NCBI GenBank assembly: GCA_014621425.1
Contig: JAANBB010000292.1
Span: 1 to 51,633, forward strand
Direction of reading: 5' to 3'
DNA length: 51,633 bases
Source of the DNA: Cylindrodendrum hubeiense
Lineage: Eukaryota > Ascomycota > Sordariomycetes > Hypocreales > Nectriaceae
A program made the translations under genes and the position numbers. The notes beneath the pieces were generated by a model. It had not been told where the DNA came from. It was given only the letters and a program-made list of their open reading frames with translations, and did not search any database. Shown here piece by piece: positions 21,438 through 34,800 of this stretch. Position 1 is the stretch's first letter. Each line of letters opens with the position of its first letter.

Positions 21438-23127
21438 ATGGCCGAGTTGGAACCCGACTTCCAGATCCGAGTTTGGAGATATGCGTACGCCGAGGGTAGC
21501 GGCGGTGGTGCCATCGTTCTGAATTCTCCTCAAGAGTCCGCGGACAAAAAGCACGACACCCTTGTTCTCCGCCAGGTAAACTCGGACGCCGAGAACAAGG
21601 TATGGAAGCAAGAACAAGCCTCCCACCTCTTCAAGAGAGCCAGCCAGGTTCCAGGAAAGCCCCTGATGGACGACGCCCACGGAGTTATTGTCCGCGATGG
21701 CCATGCCCGGACAATACCCAGACAGGGCGAGAAGGCCGTCACCCACGAGTACTGCCGAGGAGACAGGGTATGGGTGGAACGCAGCCTCGTCCCGACCCAC
21801 GATATCGAGGAGGACGGAAACAGGATCCCAGTCGTTGACCTCGAATCCCTCAAGATATTTGAGATTCCGTTCGAATACATTTCCTTCGTTCCCCAATTCA
21901 TCAAAAAGGACGATTCCGGGGAACACCACGCCGTGGCCGTTGGCCCCGTTCTCAACACTTTCCTAGGCAAGCGCAAAACTAAGGCCCGAGTCTACTTCCA
22001 GTGGCCCGCTGACAAGCCGGACAAGGTGTCGTACGTATGGCTCAACAAGAAGAACAAGGCCGACTTGAACGAGATGAAGGCCTTTATCCAAATCGAAGCC
22101 CTGGACAAGAAACAGGAAGCATTCAGAAACCATTGGCAGGCACTGACCAAGAAATTTGCAGGGCTCGGGCTGCTTTTTGGTGACGAGATTGTCCATGGTC
22201 CTGCAGATCCCCTCGATTCGTCCAGCGACAGCGAAGGGGAAGATCTCGCACTGCACTGGAAGACGGGCCCATCAGCGGTATTTACAAGACTTTCTACAGC
22301 CAATAAACGCATACTAATGTTTCCCATCGCAGCATAAGCATCGCTGCAACCTGAATCCGTGCCCAGCCTTCAACAACCCCGACCTGGATCTCGTTGCCTC
22401 GTATATTGGTGGATACCGGTGGATGGAACACTACCACGTCCAGGACGGAGATGTCGACGAATGTCCCAGAGGCGCCGATCATAAGGGGCACTGCATTCTG
22501 CGAGATAACCGAACGAGATGCGCCTACGCGATAGACCGCGTCCGGCATACGTGTTGCAAACTTCGGATGAACCCCCTGCTCCCAGGGCCGTACGGCGACC
22601 CGGATGATGTCTCACTGCCGCTGTGGGAAACCACAGCCGGGGACGACCACTTCATCGATGTATCTAGGAACGTTCGGACGAGGACACAATTGGAGGACCG
22701 AGACGAAATCCCGCCAGAGATGGAACGGCTGAGACAACAACTGCTGGCTGACACGGCGGCGGCGCAACAGAGCCCTTCCGCGACCGACGACGTCCAGATG
22801 ACAGACGCTTTTCCTGCAACGATCAGGAGCGTCATAGCCGAAGAAACTCAGGCGCAAGCGTCTCTCTCAAACGGCCAACATTCGCCGGAGGGCGGCGTTA
22901 TGATGCTCCCTCATACAGGCACGCCCAGCGCTTTCCCCCTTAATCAGACATTCAACCAATCTTTCGACCAATCCTTTACGCAAACGGATCAGGAACCGTC
23001 GCTTTATCATTTCCAGCCCACCGAGGGCCTTCAGTTCTCTGCTCCCTTCGACCCATCCGACCCATTCACTTCCCAAATGCCGGATCTGAGCCAGGCCTCC
23101 TATGGGGACAACGAACCTCGAGCATAG
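21438..23127 (+). CDS. Unknown 544-aa protein with a Cys/His cluster
   Basis: Exons 21438-22277 and 22333-23127 (intron 55 bp, GTATTT..CAG) keep phase 0 and give 544 aa. I do not recognise the family. The N-terminal half is a folded-looking alpha/beta region with GDRVWVERSLVP, then NRIPVVDLESLKIFEIPFEY, then a Lys-rich helical part. Acidic SSDSEGED precedes the intron. Right after the junction comes a cluster of C285, C290, C324, C334, C343, C354 and C355 with several His (281, 283, 313, 315, 330, 333, 352), which could bind zinc. The C-terminal ~170 residues are low-complexity, Gln/Ser/Thr/Pro-rich (FNQSFDQSFTQTDQE), like an activation or prion-like tail. A nuclear or RNA/chromatin role is only a guess. 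It converges on the myosin gene. Confidence 0.75.
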
Positions 23128-23725
23128 GTTCGCCATCCCCAGAAGACGTCACTTGTCTCAGAAATACGCCCATACTTTCTATGATGGGATAGTCTGAATC
23201 GACCAGAGCAACTTTCATTGACCTTTAAAGTGCCAAGCGGTTTTTAGACACGGCCCCCTTTGATCGACTAAGATCATGACATCCCCGATTTCCTTCACGA
23301 CTGGACACGAATTTTTATTTCAACTTGTACAACAGCGCATCATGGTTATTAGACTGGATTATAATGTTGTACCAACAGGGCATCGTCAGGAGCATCGGCT
23401 ACCGCTATTAGGCATACGACGGAGTTTTGCATTTCCTTGTTCCAGGGTAGACATTTTGGTTGTGGATCGCAAGTAGATAGCAACACCTATTCATCAGGCC
23501 GGCAAGTAGGTCAACATATCGCAAGACGAGTTTCAGAGCTCGATTTCTCATTACTGCTACGTATTCCCATATTCCATGTTCCACAACGCAACCAAATATA
23601 ATTACAGTCCGCCCATTCCTTCGCGCCCCGACTAGTTCACCCGTCCATGACCAGGACCCAGAACAATGCGACAACGCCCCGTCCCCATGCACAACCATAT
23701 AACCTGCCTATTCCCATCATCATCT
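23128..23725. other. Intergenic region between converging genes
   Basis: Holds the 3' ends of the 544-aa gene (+) and the myosin gene (-). It is AT-richer than the flanking exons, as expected for 3' untranslated regions and polyadenylation signals. No gene is seen. Confidence 0.5.
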
Positions 23726-26700
23726 TTACAAAAATCCCTTGGTAAGACTGGGCACCCGACTAAGGCTGCTCTTCCTCCTGGGGACATCAATCACAGACAC
23801 ATCATCGCCCTCGCTAACCCGCCAGGGGCCCATGCGGCTGCGGACACTTCCCATGGCACTTCCCGAGCTCTTGTCGTTCCGTAGGTTCTTCCAACCTTCC
23901 AGCTCTCGCCCCAGACGAAGTGCCTTCTCCTTCTCCTCACGCAGTTCGCGCTCAGCTCGTCGCGCCGTTAGCTGGTTGGTGGACTCAGAGGACTGCAGTT
24001 CCTCAATCGTCTTCAGGAGTTTGTCGACCTTGTCGCGCATCCGAGAGACGTCTTCTGAAAGCTGCGTGTTTTGCTTATCCTTACGATCAATCTGGCCTTG
24101 CAAATCCTTGACGATCCGATCAACATTCCGGACCGAGCGTTGAGACTTGCTGCGCTCGTTCTCCTGATCCTCGAGTTGAGATTCAAGCTGTCCCACAGTT
24201 AGTGTTGGTCTGAAATGGATGGGTGGTGATTACGAATGCTTACATCTTGAATGCGCTTGTGGAGAAACTTGATGTCCTGGCTTGCGCTCGAGTATCCCTT
24301 GGTCTCAAGGTCAACCAACCTGAGCTGAGCCTCATTCATATTCTTCTCAAGCAGAGCCTTTTGATGATACAACTGAGCGGTATTCTCTCGCTCAGCCATA
24401 ACGTCCTTCTGAACCTCGGAAACAAGCGCCTCGGCACGTCGCATCTTCTCCACGGCAGCAGCGGCGATATCCTCCTGCTGGGCGAGGTTGGACTTGAGGT
24501 CGAGGATTTCCCTGTCCATGTTGGCGGCGTTGCGGAGGGACGGGCTTTCACCCTTAACAAGGTCCTCCAAGCCACTCTTGGCCTCCTCGAGACGCGCTTC
24601 AACGTTGCGCTTCTCACGGAGCAAGAGATCACGCTCTGCGGCAATCTCATCCACTGAAGACCTTAGGGTCCTAACCTGTGACAAGAGCGACACAACCTTG
24701 CCCTGGGCCTCGTTGTGCGCATTGACAGCCTCGTCACGAGATGAGGCAACATCAGCCAGGGTTGACTCGAGGCGAGACTTCTCCTTAGACCAGGTCGAAC
24801 TGTTCAGAACCTCGTCATCCCATTTCGACCTTAGTTCGTCAAGTTCTTCTCGGAGTCGGGTAATCTCAGCCTGCTTGAATAGCTTCTCTTCGCGAGCGAG
24901 ATCGAGCTCGTTGGTTAGAGTGGCAAACTCGGCCTGATACTTCTTACGAGTCTGTTCCATGCTTGACTCCTTGTCTTCGATGTCCATGGCACGCTGGTTA
25001 CGGTAGTCTTCCAGCTCATGCTGAAGTCGTTTCTTGGCCTGAGTCGCTGCGTCTAAGTCAGTCGAGATGTCTTCGACCTTCTCCTCTAGTCGTTGGTTCT
25101 GGCGCTGCAGATCCTCGAGGTTGGCATCCATCTTCTTGCGTTCTGACATGACCTCAGCGTAGGTGTCATCGGCCTCCTTCGCCTGTGACTTGGCAAACTG
25201 CTCGGCGCGGTTGGCCTTAAGGACTGCGATTTCTGCCTGCTCTAACTTGCTGAAGTATTCGTCGGCACGGCTCTTGTACATGTCGAGGCTTGATGTAACA
25301 TCGACAAGCCTTGATGTCTCCGCATCGAGTCGAATCTGGAGATCCGAAAACTCTTGGAGGAGTTGGTTGCGGCTCTGGGCCTCGTGCTCGCGAGCCAGCG
25401 TCATCTCGTGAAGATCAGACTTTGCGTCTCGAAGTTCAACCTCCGCCTTGGCTCGGTCGTGTCTTAGTCTATCGAAATGAACCTTGACATCGGTCAACTC
25501 TGCCACGGCGTCCTTGTGACTGTGAATCAAAGACCGCCGAGAGTCTTCCTGGCTGTTTAGGACGTCCAGGATTTCCTCATGTGATCGAGTCTGGATATCG
25601 CGGAGTGAGAGCTCGCCGGATCGAATGGTTCTCTCTAGTGCAGAGACCTTCTTACTGGAGTCATCAAGCATCTCATGGAGACGGGTGTTTACCATCTCAA
25701 GCTTTTGCATCCGTCGCAGTGATGGGCTTTGATCGTCGTACATATCCGGGACAGGAGTGCTTCGATCCAGTTGGCTTTGCAAATGCCGATTTTGCATCTG
25801 AGTGATCTGAAGTTGATTCTGCAGCTCCTCAACCTCCGTCTTCAGATCCATCTTATTATTGAAGTTGAGGGTATCAACAGTCCTGTCTGAGCGTGTTGAG
25901 TCCTGGAGATGATCGACATCCTGGAAACGGCGTGTAGGAGTGGATGTGATTGAGTTGTTTCGCGCATGGACTTTGGCAGATCGCTTTTGGGTCGGGGATC
26001 CTTGGAAGGGTGCCTCGTTGAGGTGAATTTCCTCCAGCTTAGGGCGGGTAGGCGTGACATTGCGCGAGGCTCTGAGATCAGAAAGCTGATTCTCTGCGTT
26101 TGACCTTGCAGCAGTCTGAACGCGAAGGTTCTGCTGAAGCTCCTCCACCTTTCTCACAAGATCAAAGTTCTTGATGAGAATTTTTTCATCATTGCCATCT
26201 GACTGAGGAGGAATGTGAACCTCTGGATCAACAGTTCTCAAAATGCTCAGCATCTGTGCCCGGAGCTCCTGAACCTCCTTGTCTCGAGAGTCCACTGAAG
26301 ATTGAAGAGTGCGAGCGGTGGTCTGAGCTTGCGACCGAAGGTGCTTTTCCGACTCAATGGTTCGATTAGCCTCAGCGAGCTGGGCGGTGAATGTGGAAGA
26401 GGCTTTCTCGGCATTCCTACTGGACTTGACCTCGCGAGCTACCTCATGACTAAGGTCCTCAAGGTTGAGCTGGAGTTTCTCAGCTCTCTTCTCAAGAGAA
26501 GCAATGGAAAGCTGAGATTCACCCAATTGCTTGTGCAACTTCGAGTTTTGCTCCTCGAGCCTTGTCCTCTCCCGTTGAAGAGACACAATCTGGCCGCGAG
26601 ATGCTTCGCTAGCGCGGGATGATGAACGGGCAATTTCGAGGCCCTTTTGCTGAAGCTTGTTCAACAAGGCCCGGTTGTCATTCTCAGACGCTATCAGCCG

Positions 26701-29700
26701 ACTCTTCACAGTGCCGAGCTCGCGCTCCATCCTCTCCTTGGCCTGGTCATTTTTGAGACCAAATTCACCAGACTCCAAGATCATCTTGTTGAGATCCTCG
26801 ATTTGATGGTTGAGGTTGGCACACTCGCTTTCGAACCACTGAAGCCGTTCATGAGCTGCATCAAGATCCTTGAGAAGGCTGTCTTCGCGCTCGCGTGCGG
26901 CTTTGGTTGCTTGTCGTTCCCCAGCCATCTCCGCCTGCACGCGGGCTTCCTCAGCCTGGGTCTTAGCAACGCGAAGCTGTCGGATTTCGTTTCGAGCTTC
27001 GTCTCGTTCTTTCTCGGCGGTTGTCCGAGTCTCCATCATCCTCCTGAGAGTATCTTGCTGGGCATATAGCTCCTTCTCGATGATGATCTTGGATTCGTTA
27101 AGGTGGTCGTATTCGTCTTTCAAGGACTGGTACTTGTGCTCCCCGAGAAGCAGAACATCATCGCGAGATTGTCGCTCTCTGCTGAGATCCATCTGCGCTT
27201 TGTAAAGCTCGTCCTTGAGATCCTTGATCTGAGATTTTACCACCTGGCGGTTTTGGTCTGCCTGGGCGTCCTCAGATAGACGGGCCTCTAGCAGATTCTT
27301 CGCGTCCTCTGCCTCCCGCTCTAGCTGGGAATGCCTGGACTTCATCGCTACCAACTCAGCTTGAATCTCATGGGATTTGGCGGCAGTCTTCTCCTTTTCA
27401 GCAGTGAGAGACTTCTTCTGGTCCTCCAGGGCCTGGCGCTCATTCTCAAACTTCTTGTTATCTCTCCGAAGCAATCCGAGCTCGCTCTCCTTCTGGCGGA
27501 CGAGATCTTCATAATCGGTAGACGTTTTCGAAAGTTGGGTAAGCTGTTGTTGGATATCCCGATTCTCCCTGGACAGCGTCGATTCGCGAACCTTGACAGA
27601 CTGAAGCTCCTTCTGAGCCGTATAGAGTTTCACTTCAAGATCCTGGTCGATCTTGAGAAGCTTGCTTTCCAAGTCTCGAGCCTTCCTATCCTTCAGAGAC
27701 AGTTGGCTCTGAAGCATCTTGACTTCGTCCTCGAGAGCGGCCTCCTTCTCACTTCTCTCAGATTGCTTTTGGGAGATCTCTTCGATAGCATCCTCTAACT
27801 CTGCACTCTTTTCTACCAGTCGAACCTTCTCCTCTTCTAATTTTGAAATGAGCGTCGCAGCCTGTTCAAGTTGTGAACGATAGGTCTCGACATCGCGTTC
27901 CGCCCGGTTCTTCGCTTCCAACAAGTCGTCGAGTTCATCCTCTAACCTCTCCTGGTCCTCGATGGCACCAGCTAGCTTCTCCTCAAGTTCTGTCTCTCGA
28001 AGTTGTAGGCGTTTGAAAATTTCCTCCTTGTCTAGAGCAAGGGCTCGTTCGCTCTCAAGGGTTTGTTGGATCCGCACCATCTCCGCGTGACAGTTGCGAC
28101 GCTCGTCCTCAAGTTTATGGCGGTTTTCAGACTCAAGATGCATTTTATCGTTGAGCTGCTTGATCATGGCGTCTCGCTTCTTGACCTCAGTAGCAGTTCG
28201 GGTTGCCCCCAACAGAGGCTTCATTTTCATGATAAGCTGCCACCAAGGGTTTTCAGCAAGATCAAGGTATACGTTGAAATTCCTTTGGATAATCCTGGTC
28301 GCCTCGGTGCGGAAGAGTCTCTTGTACGCTGAACGTCGTTGGATGAAACCTCGAGCGACGGATTGGAATCTTGACATGATCTCGGTGATCAAGGCATCTC
28401 GCTGCTCTTCGAGCTCAGCAAGTACGCCAGCTCTGAAGAAGACCTTTGTCAAACCGACACGGTAAAGCGCCTTGTCAAGCCCCAATTTCTCGAGCATGAG
28501 AGTGGCTGCGGCTTGTCCCTCGAGATAACCCTTTGGCATTTTTTGACAGAGAACCTCGTATCGTTGTCGGAACTCGGTGAATGACAGTCGATTGGGGAAA
28601 CCAGTTCGTGCGATGCGAATTCCTTCGAGGACACCATTGCAACGTAGCTGATCAAGAACAAGGAGGTTATTGAATTGCTTGGGCTTCTTCTTGTGATTTG
28701 GAAGAATGCATCGCACGAAATGAGGGTGAGTAGAGTGCAGTTGTGACATCAAGCTGTGAAGTTGTTCCTTGTGTCTTTGGGCGACTGTCCGGAAGAGACC
28801 CTTTTTCACGCGACTTCTTCCACTATTGAGGTCATCGTCTGTTTCTGCGCAATCAGAGAACAGGGTGGCAACGTGCTTATCAGACGAGGCAGCAAGAAGG
28901 CGTGTGATATTATCATTCAACGGATCCTTGTTCTTTTCCAGCCAACCTTCAGTTGAGTATTCAACTTCGGCAGCATAATGGGTCAGAATGAAGCCTTGCC
29001 CAAGACGTGATGGTCGATACTTGGCTGACTTCTTGTCCCATAGGGAATTCAACTTCTCCGTAAAGGACTTGTCTGTGGCTTTGGGCATGACGCAGTCCTC
29101 ATCGAGGCATGAGAAGATGCCAATGGGGTTAGAAAGCTCAATGAGGTCAATGGTTGGCTGCAAATCGCGACCAAAGTCGATGAATTTCCATTCGATCTGT
29201 TCCCTTGCATATTCCTCCTGCTCGAGGACGAACATGTGGTGGTTAAAGAACTGTTGAAGCTTCTCATTTGTGTAGTTGATGCAGAGCTGCTCAAAGCTGT
29301 TGGTGTCAAAAATTTCGAAACCAGCGATATCAAGAACTCCGATAAAGTGCGAATCGTCTAGACCCATTCCATTTCGGTCAAGCTGTCGGTTGATGCGGCT
29401 GACAAGGTCGCCGAAACCTCGCTCGTAAATGCCCTTTGAAAGAGCGTCCAGACCGAGGCGAACCTGGTCAGGAGTCTGGACCTTCTCAACCCATTCCCGA
29501 CCGGCCTTGACCTTGGGATGGAGCAAACCCTGAAGAAATGGCTCCAAAGGCACTCCCAATAGCTTGCACACCTTGGCAGCCTGCTCCTTTGCGTCGGAGG
29601 CAAGGCGAGCTTGATCGGCGGCTCGGCTCTCCTTCACAACACTGATATTGCCAAGATGCAAAACAGCTGCGATTGTACGAAGAATGGCCGCTTGGTCTTT

Positions 29701-31027
29701 GTCAGAGAAGCCCATGACTCCGAATGCCTCCATCAGGGAGTCCCATTCCTCGTGATCCGAGATTCCGACGATCGTATCATGGCCGTCTCGGGTATAGGAG
29801 AAATCGTCAACAGTCAAGCCGTCAAGGAGAAACTCCTTCTTCATGCGGGAGCTTGCTCCCTTCAACAGTTGATAGAAGATGTGGTAGTTTCGCTCATGGG
29901 GGTTTATCCGCACCACCCTGGACTTCTCCAGAAGATACCAATCGATGAAGGCACCGGAGATTGCACCGCTTCGACTGAACTCGATACGAATGAACTTGCC
30001 GAAGCGAGAGGAATTGTTGTTTCGGACAGTTTGAGCGTTTCCAAAAGCTTCTAGGATCGGATTGGCGCGTAAAATTTGCTGGGATAGGTTGGAGTGCTGC
30101 GTTTTATTCTTGGTGAAAGCTTCGGATTGAGCGACGGCCGCGAGGTATTGGATGACCTTTTTGGTGTTTTCCGTCTTTCCTGCACCGGATTCACCGGTGA
30201 CGAGGATGCTTTGGTTCTCTCCTTCGTCGACGAGATTTCGGTATGCTTCGTCAGCCATGGCAAAAATATGAGGTTTGGTATCCTCGCGGCTTCGCCCTCT
30301 GTACATGTTGATATAGTCATTGTTGTATATGGGTAGCGGGCAGTACGGGTTGACTGTGACCAAGAAGAGACCGGAATAAGTGTAGATCAAGTCGGCCTGG
30401 TATCTCATGTGAAGGTTGTGGACGACAGAGGCTTCGTTCAGGTGGGTCAGTTCGGCCATGTCGTTAACCTTGTCGAACTTGGCGGGGTTGACTTTGTCGA
30501 CACTGTCGGCATCGACTTCTCGTTGCTGGGGTGGTGTTAGCCCGTGGCCCAGGTCTGTCAGTTGCGATACTTACTGTTCCATCGTCGCACTGGACGAGTA
30601 GCTGGTTGCCTTCAAGTTCTTCGACGACCCATCCACGGACAAAGGCGTTCTGCAGATCTTTAACCCACACATATCGTTTGCCTGAGAAGTCGTTTTCCCC
30701 CTCGATGCCCTTGACAGTGTCATGACTCCGCTTCATCTCCTCGGATTTGATGAATGAGGGGGCGAATGTACCCGACGTCGGGGTTGCATTCCTTGAGTCG
30801 CTGCGGTGTTGTCGTGATACGGCGTTGGAGAGAGCAGGTGGTGTGGGGAGGGATGTGTTCGACTGCGTGCGGTTGTGGGAAGCTGGTGTTGACAATCCGG
30901 GGATCGCGGCTGTGGAGGAGAAGATGGCGGATTTCGGCCTTCCGTTGGTGATTGGAACTGATGAGGCAGATGACGTCCTCGCAAACGGGTTACTGCGCCG
31001 TTGCGACATGTTGGTGTTGAAAGCCAT
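23726..31027 (-). CDS. myo2: Class II myosin heavy chain
   Basis: Minus-strand exons 30575-31027, 24244-30525 and 23726-24187 join in phase to 2398 aa. After a Ser/Thr/Asn-rich N-terminal extension of ~115 residues comes an SH3-like fold (KRYVWVKDLQNAFVRGWVV), then the motor: P-loop GESGAGKT at 262-269, switch I NNNSSRFG at 320-327, switch II DIAGFEIF at 550-557, and a Glu at the TEDS position (~495). A neck with IQ-like sequence (FQSVARGFIQRRSAYKRL) leads into ~1400 residues of almost unbroken heptad coiled coil with one less regular Thr/Pro-rich stretch (residues 1580-1680 approx.). The tail ends in a basic Ser-rich segment (RRKSSLSRVPSLTKGFL). This is the contractile-ring/septation myosin of filamentous fungi. 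The junctions GT..AG at 30574-30526 and 24243-24188 restore family sequence (VDKVNPAKFDKVND; coiled coil). Confidence 0.97.
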
Positions 31028-31844
31028 GGCGAACCAAAGGCATCAACAGCACCTGGTGTTGAGGATTCGTAGAAACGTGCGCTCCCCTCCACGTGGTGAT
31101 GCGCTTGCGCGTGTAAACAATGTGGACTCGAGATAGAAATAATCAGGGCAATAGAGGTGATAGTGTCTCGGAGAACGTAGAAAAATAAGAGGCACCCGCG
31201 CACCGGTCGCAATCACACCGTCGTGAGGAATGTCATCGAGCAATGCAGAGTGGGAATGGGATGCGGCCTGGTGGTCATGAACTGGCAGTAGCGGCATCCG
31301 CAGGGATACAGCTGTCACGGTTGCTGGGGGCATCAAGCGCCAAAGTAAACAAACCACCTGCACGTGATATTACATAAGGAGGTCCATTATTATGCGCTAG
31401 TCCATATGCGGCATGGGTGGCGGTGACGCAGCTCTGGAAGAAACCGCCGAATTTCCATCGCACAGTTCATCTACCACACCAAACTTTTGATCGCGTCCGA
31501 CGAGGATTCCCCATCTTCCTCGATACATGCGGCTGTTGCGATCCATCTAGCAGCAGATATCTGCCTGATTGACGCACCTGTACACGACATTCCTGCGCTT
31601 CCCCGAGACTGCGTTTCACGACATCATCGCTTGCCAACAAGATTAATTCTGAACCGAGTTGTTGTGACGAAGATTTAGCCCCTTTGGAGGAAATCAGTTT
31701 CGCCGATCGCACCGCTACCCAGATCGCTGAAATACCGTGCTCGCTATCTAGAGCTTGATGATATAAGAAGAACGCCGACAAGCGCGTCGATCGAGCGTAA
31801 TAATCCAAGGCGGGAACTTGCCAACGCGCCTTGCCACCCTTGCG
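31028..31844. promoter_or_regulatory. Divergent promoter of myosin II and the Red1-like gene
   Basis: About 817 bp shared by two head-to-head genes. A palindromic CACGTG element lies at 31361-31366 in CACGTGATATTAC. Short frames on both strands (31043-31363, 31467-31889) show no domains and are treated as chance. The orientation suggests shared regulatory DNA, but co-regulation is inference. Confidence 0.5.
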
Positions 31845-34800
31845 ATGAGTCAATACGGATATGGTTACGGGCCTCCCCAAGGCTATCAACCGCCAGACGC
31901 CTATTCACACGCGCCGCCACCTGCGTATGCTCCGCCGCCGTATCAGTCGAGTGAAACCACCCAGGCCCAGCAAACTGGTCATGGGAGTGTTACCCTGGAA
32001 TCATTTGAGTACAACCGCCAAACGATACCCGGTTTGGGGTTGAACTTTTCCAACAATGCTGTAGGCTGGCAGCAAGCTTGGCCGAATGGAGCATCGGAAC
32101 TTCAGGCCGAACGACCCCAAGCAGGACAGGCCGAGCATGTCCCAACCATGGAAACCTTCTTGAGAAGTGTGCCGGCTTCGCAAGCAAGGCCAACCGTTAG
32201 CCAGATAGGCAACGACACGGTAGAAGAAGGGGAACTGAGCGAAGGGGAGTTGGAAGATATTTATGAACCTGGACAAGCGGAGGATCTAGCAAATGGTCGG
32301 CCTCATTTGGATGGACAACCCCTCTCTCCCGAAGCCCTTGATCGCCCCGGAGAGGTTCCTGCACAGCCACAGGCTGTTCAAACAGTTGGAAAAGACGCTG
32401 TGACTACACGATACTGGGATCCAGAGCAATCAGCACGGGAACGGTCTGGTTCATATTCCCCATATCTCTCTCCACGAGAGATTCATTCCAACGGCCAAGC
32501 AAACTCGCCTTCGGATGCTGTTGGTAAGTGCCTTCTTATTGATAAAGCCTCTGCTCTCCTAGTTCAGGGCATTGTTGCTTACGTTGATACAGATACTCCA
32601 CGAAGTGAGTTGCATCAGGAGATGCCAAACAGGCCCATGGACTTGGACGACAGCGAACAGCAATTCGGGTTGCCGGATGAATCCAAGCACATATCCATCA
32701 ACGAGGCAAAACAGCGAGCGCAAGACGCAATTCTCCGTCTGTGGCCACTGAACATTCGATACCAGAACTACCTCGATGAAGGGATTGACAGGCAACTCCT
32801 CGACGGCCTCTTTACTGAGCTGGGCCTCGATTCGACCGGAACGAAATCTGTCACTGAACTCCCGGCCACATCCCCATCGACACAACCGCAAGAGCTCCCA
32901 AAGGATGCTCATCGTGTGGAAAATAATGGAAAACAATCCGATCATACGAACAGGAGCTCGGACGAGGCTGCGAAGCCCAAGGACAAGTCCGAGGAGCGAA
33001 AGGATCGAATTGCCCGGCTGTTAGCTGCGAAGGGATCAAAGGCCGCCGCTGCAGTCCCCGAAGTTAGTGCTACGCCGGTTGTACCCACAGCTCCGAGTGC
33101 TATGATACCAAACAAAACGCAGTCTGAGAAGTCGAAATTGATCCAGCAGAAAATGGAAGCGTTGAGAAAATCTCGGGAGGCGAATGCGAACAAAAGTTCG
33201 CAAACTGAGGGCTCTGCTACACCCGCCACGGACAGCAGTCTCCCGAGGCCTCCAGCACTCCCGACCGCACCGGGTTTCGACAATACATCTGTACTTGATG
33301 ACTCGGCCGTCGTGGCCGATCAACCTCCAGCAACCTTCGAAAGGTCCGAGTCCCATGGTGCTCCTCCAATCCCAGGGTTGTTTTTGTCATCTACACCACA
33401 AGCATCCCCACCTGTCAATCAACGCAAACGACCTGTTGCCGCCGACTTGAACGAGTACTCAACTGTCGCCGCATATAAACGCCCATTCGGTCAGAACAGA
33501 GAATCGCGACCGTTTCTCATCGACGTCAGTGATGACGAAGATGACGCCGAAATGGAGATTGATTCTCCCGAATTGCGACCTTCCTCAATTCACCGACCCC
33601 TCACCCCAACTGGGAAAACGGCGTCATTCCGCGATCATCCTGCGCTCTCGGACAACATATCCAACCGGCAATTATCCAGCCCCAAGGCCACAGGCACACC
33701 AACTGGCCAAGGTGGTACTGGAAACGGCCTGTACGACTTGGAGAGCATGAACAAGAAGATTGAGGACATGAAACGCAAAATCGCCGAGGCCGAAGCCCGT
33801 AAGAAGGCAAAGCTGTCTAGCAACGGGATAACCTCTCTCCCTCAATCACAGGACCAATCCAAAGAGGGAAGTATAGATACAGCAAGCATCGCACTACCCT
33901 CGCCTGGAGTGATGACACCTTCCGGAACAGACGCTGAAGATGACGGCCGGTCAACCCCATTGCCTTCCCAATCTATGCCGCAACTACCAAGGAAGTTGGC
34001 AAAAATACGAGGGCAAAAAAGCCAAACCAGACCCCCCCTTCGCTCTCGTGTTGCAAGCGCGCGGTTGCCAGTTCTCGAGGCTCACCGGGATGAACAGATG
34101 CGGCAGTTGAAGCACTTGCAATCTGAAGTCGCAAGAATCGAAAAAGAGATACAAGATAGCTTGCAAGAAGAAGAGCGGCTTCGAGAAGAAGTCATCGATT
34201 CAGAGTCAGATACGGAATCGCAAGATGATTCTGAATCAGAGGATGTGGCAGGTGAGTCCTGGCATCCTACTCGTCCGACTAGACCAGACCCTGGATCCGA
34301 ATTCACACGCGAATTTGCATCATCCAGGAGACTAATCCCTGGCCTAGCCGAGTCACATCCAGGACCCCAGTCCGCGGATTCCCCCCTTGAACAGTCCATA
34401 GAAACGATGAATCCGAGTGTGCCAACGAACGAAGAACAGGAGGGTGCTGAATTCTCTCGCACAGAGAACGCCAATATATCGACGAATGCGAGAACCTATG
34501 GAGAAGACGTTGACGTCACAGGTGGTCAAGGATTCGAGGAGGAGACCAGTTCCACGCGACATGCTAGTGTTGCTGACCATGCCGCGACCTCCACAGACGA
34601 TGCCGTGGTCACTGCGGACGACACTTCGGCTCCAGAGGAGGTTGCTGAACCTGGCGATTCAAACTTGGACCCGGAGACCGACGTTGCCATGGAAGAGGAT
34701 GCAGATTCGAGTAGCGAAGAGGATGACGGAGGATCATCGGATGGCTACGAGCCAACTGAGGCAGGCGTTGATATTCTCCACCCCCAGTCCCCTGCAAAGT

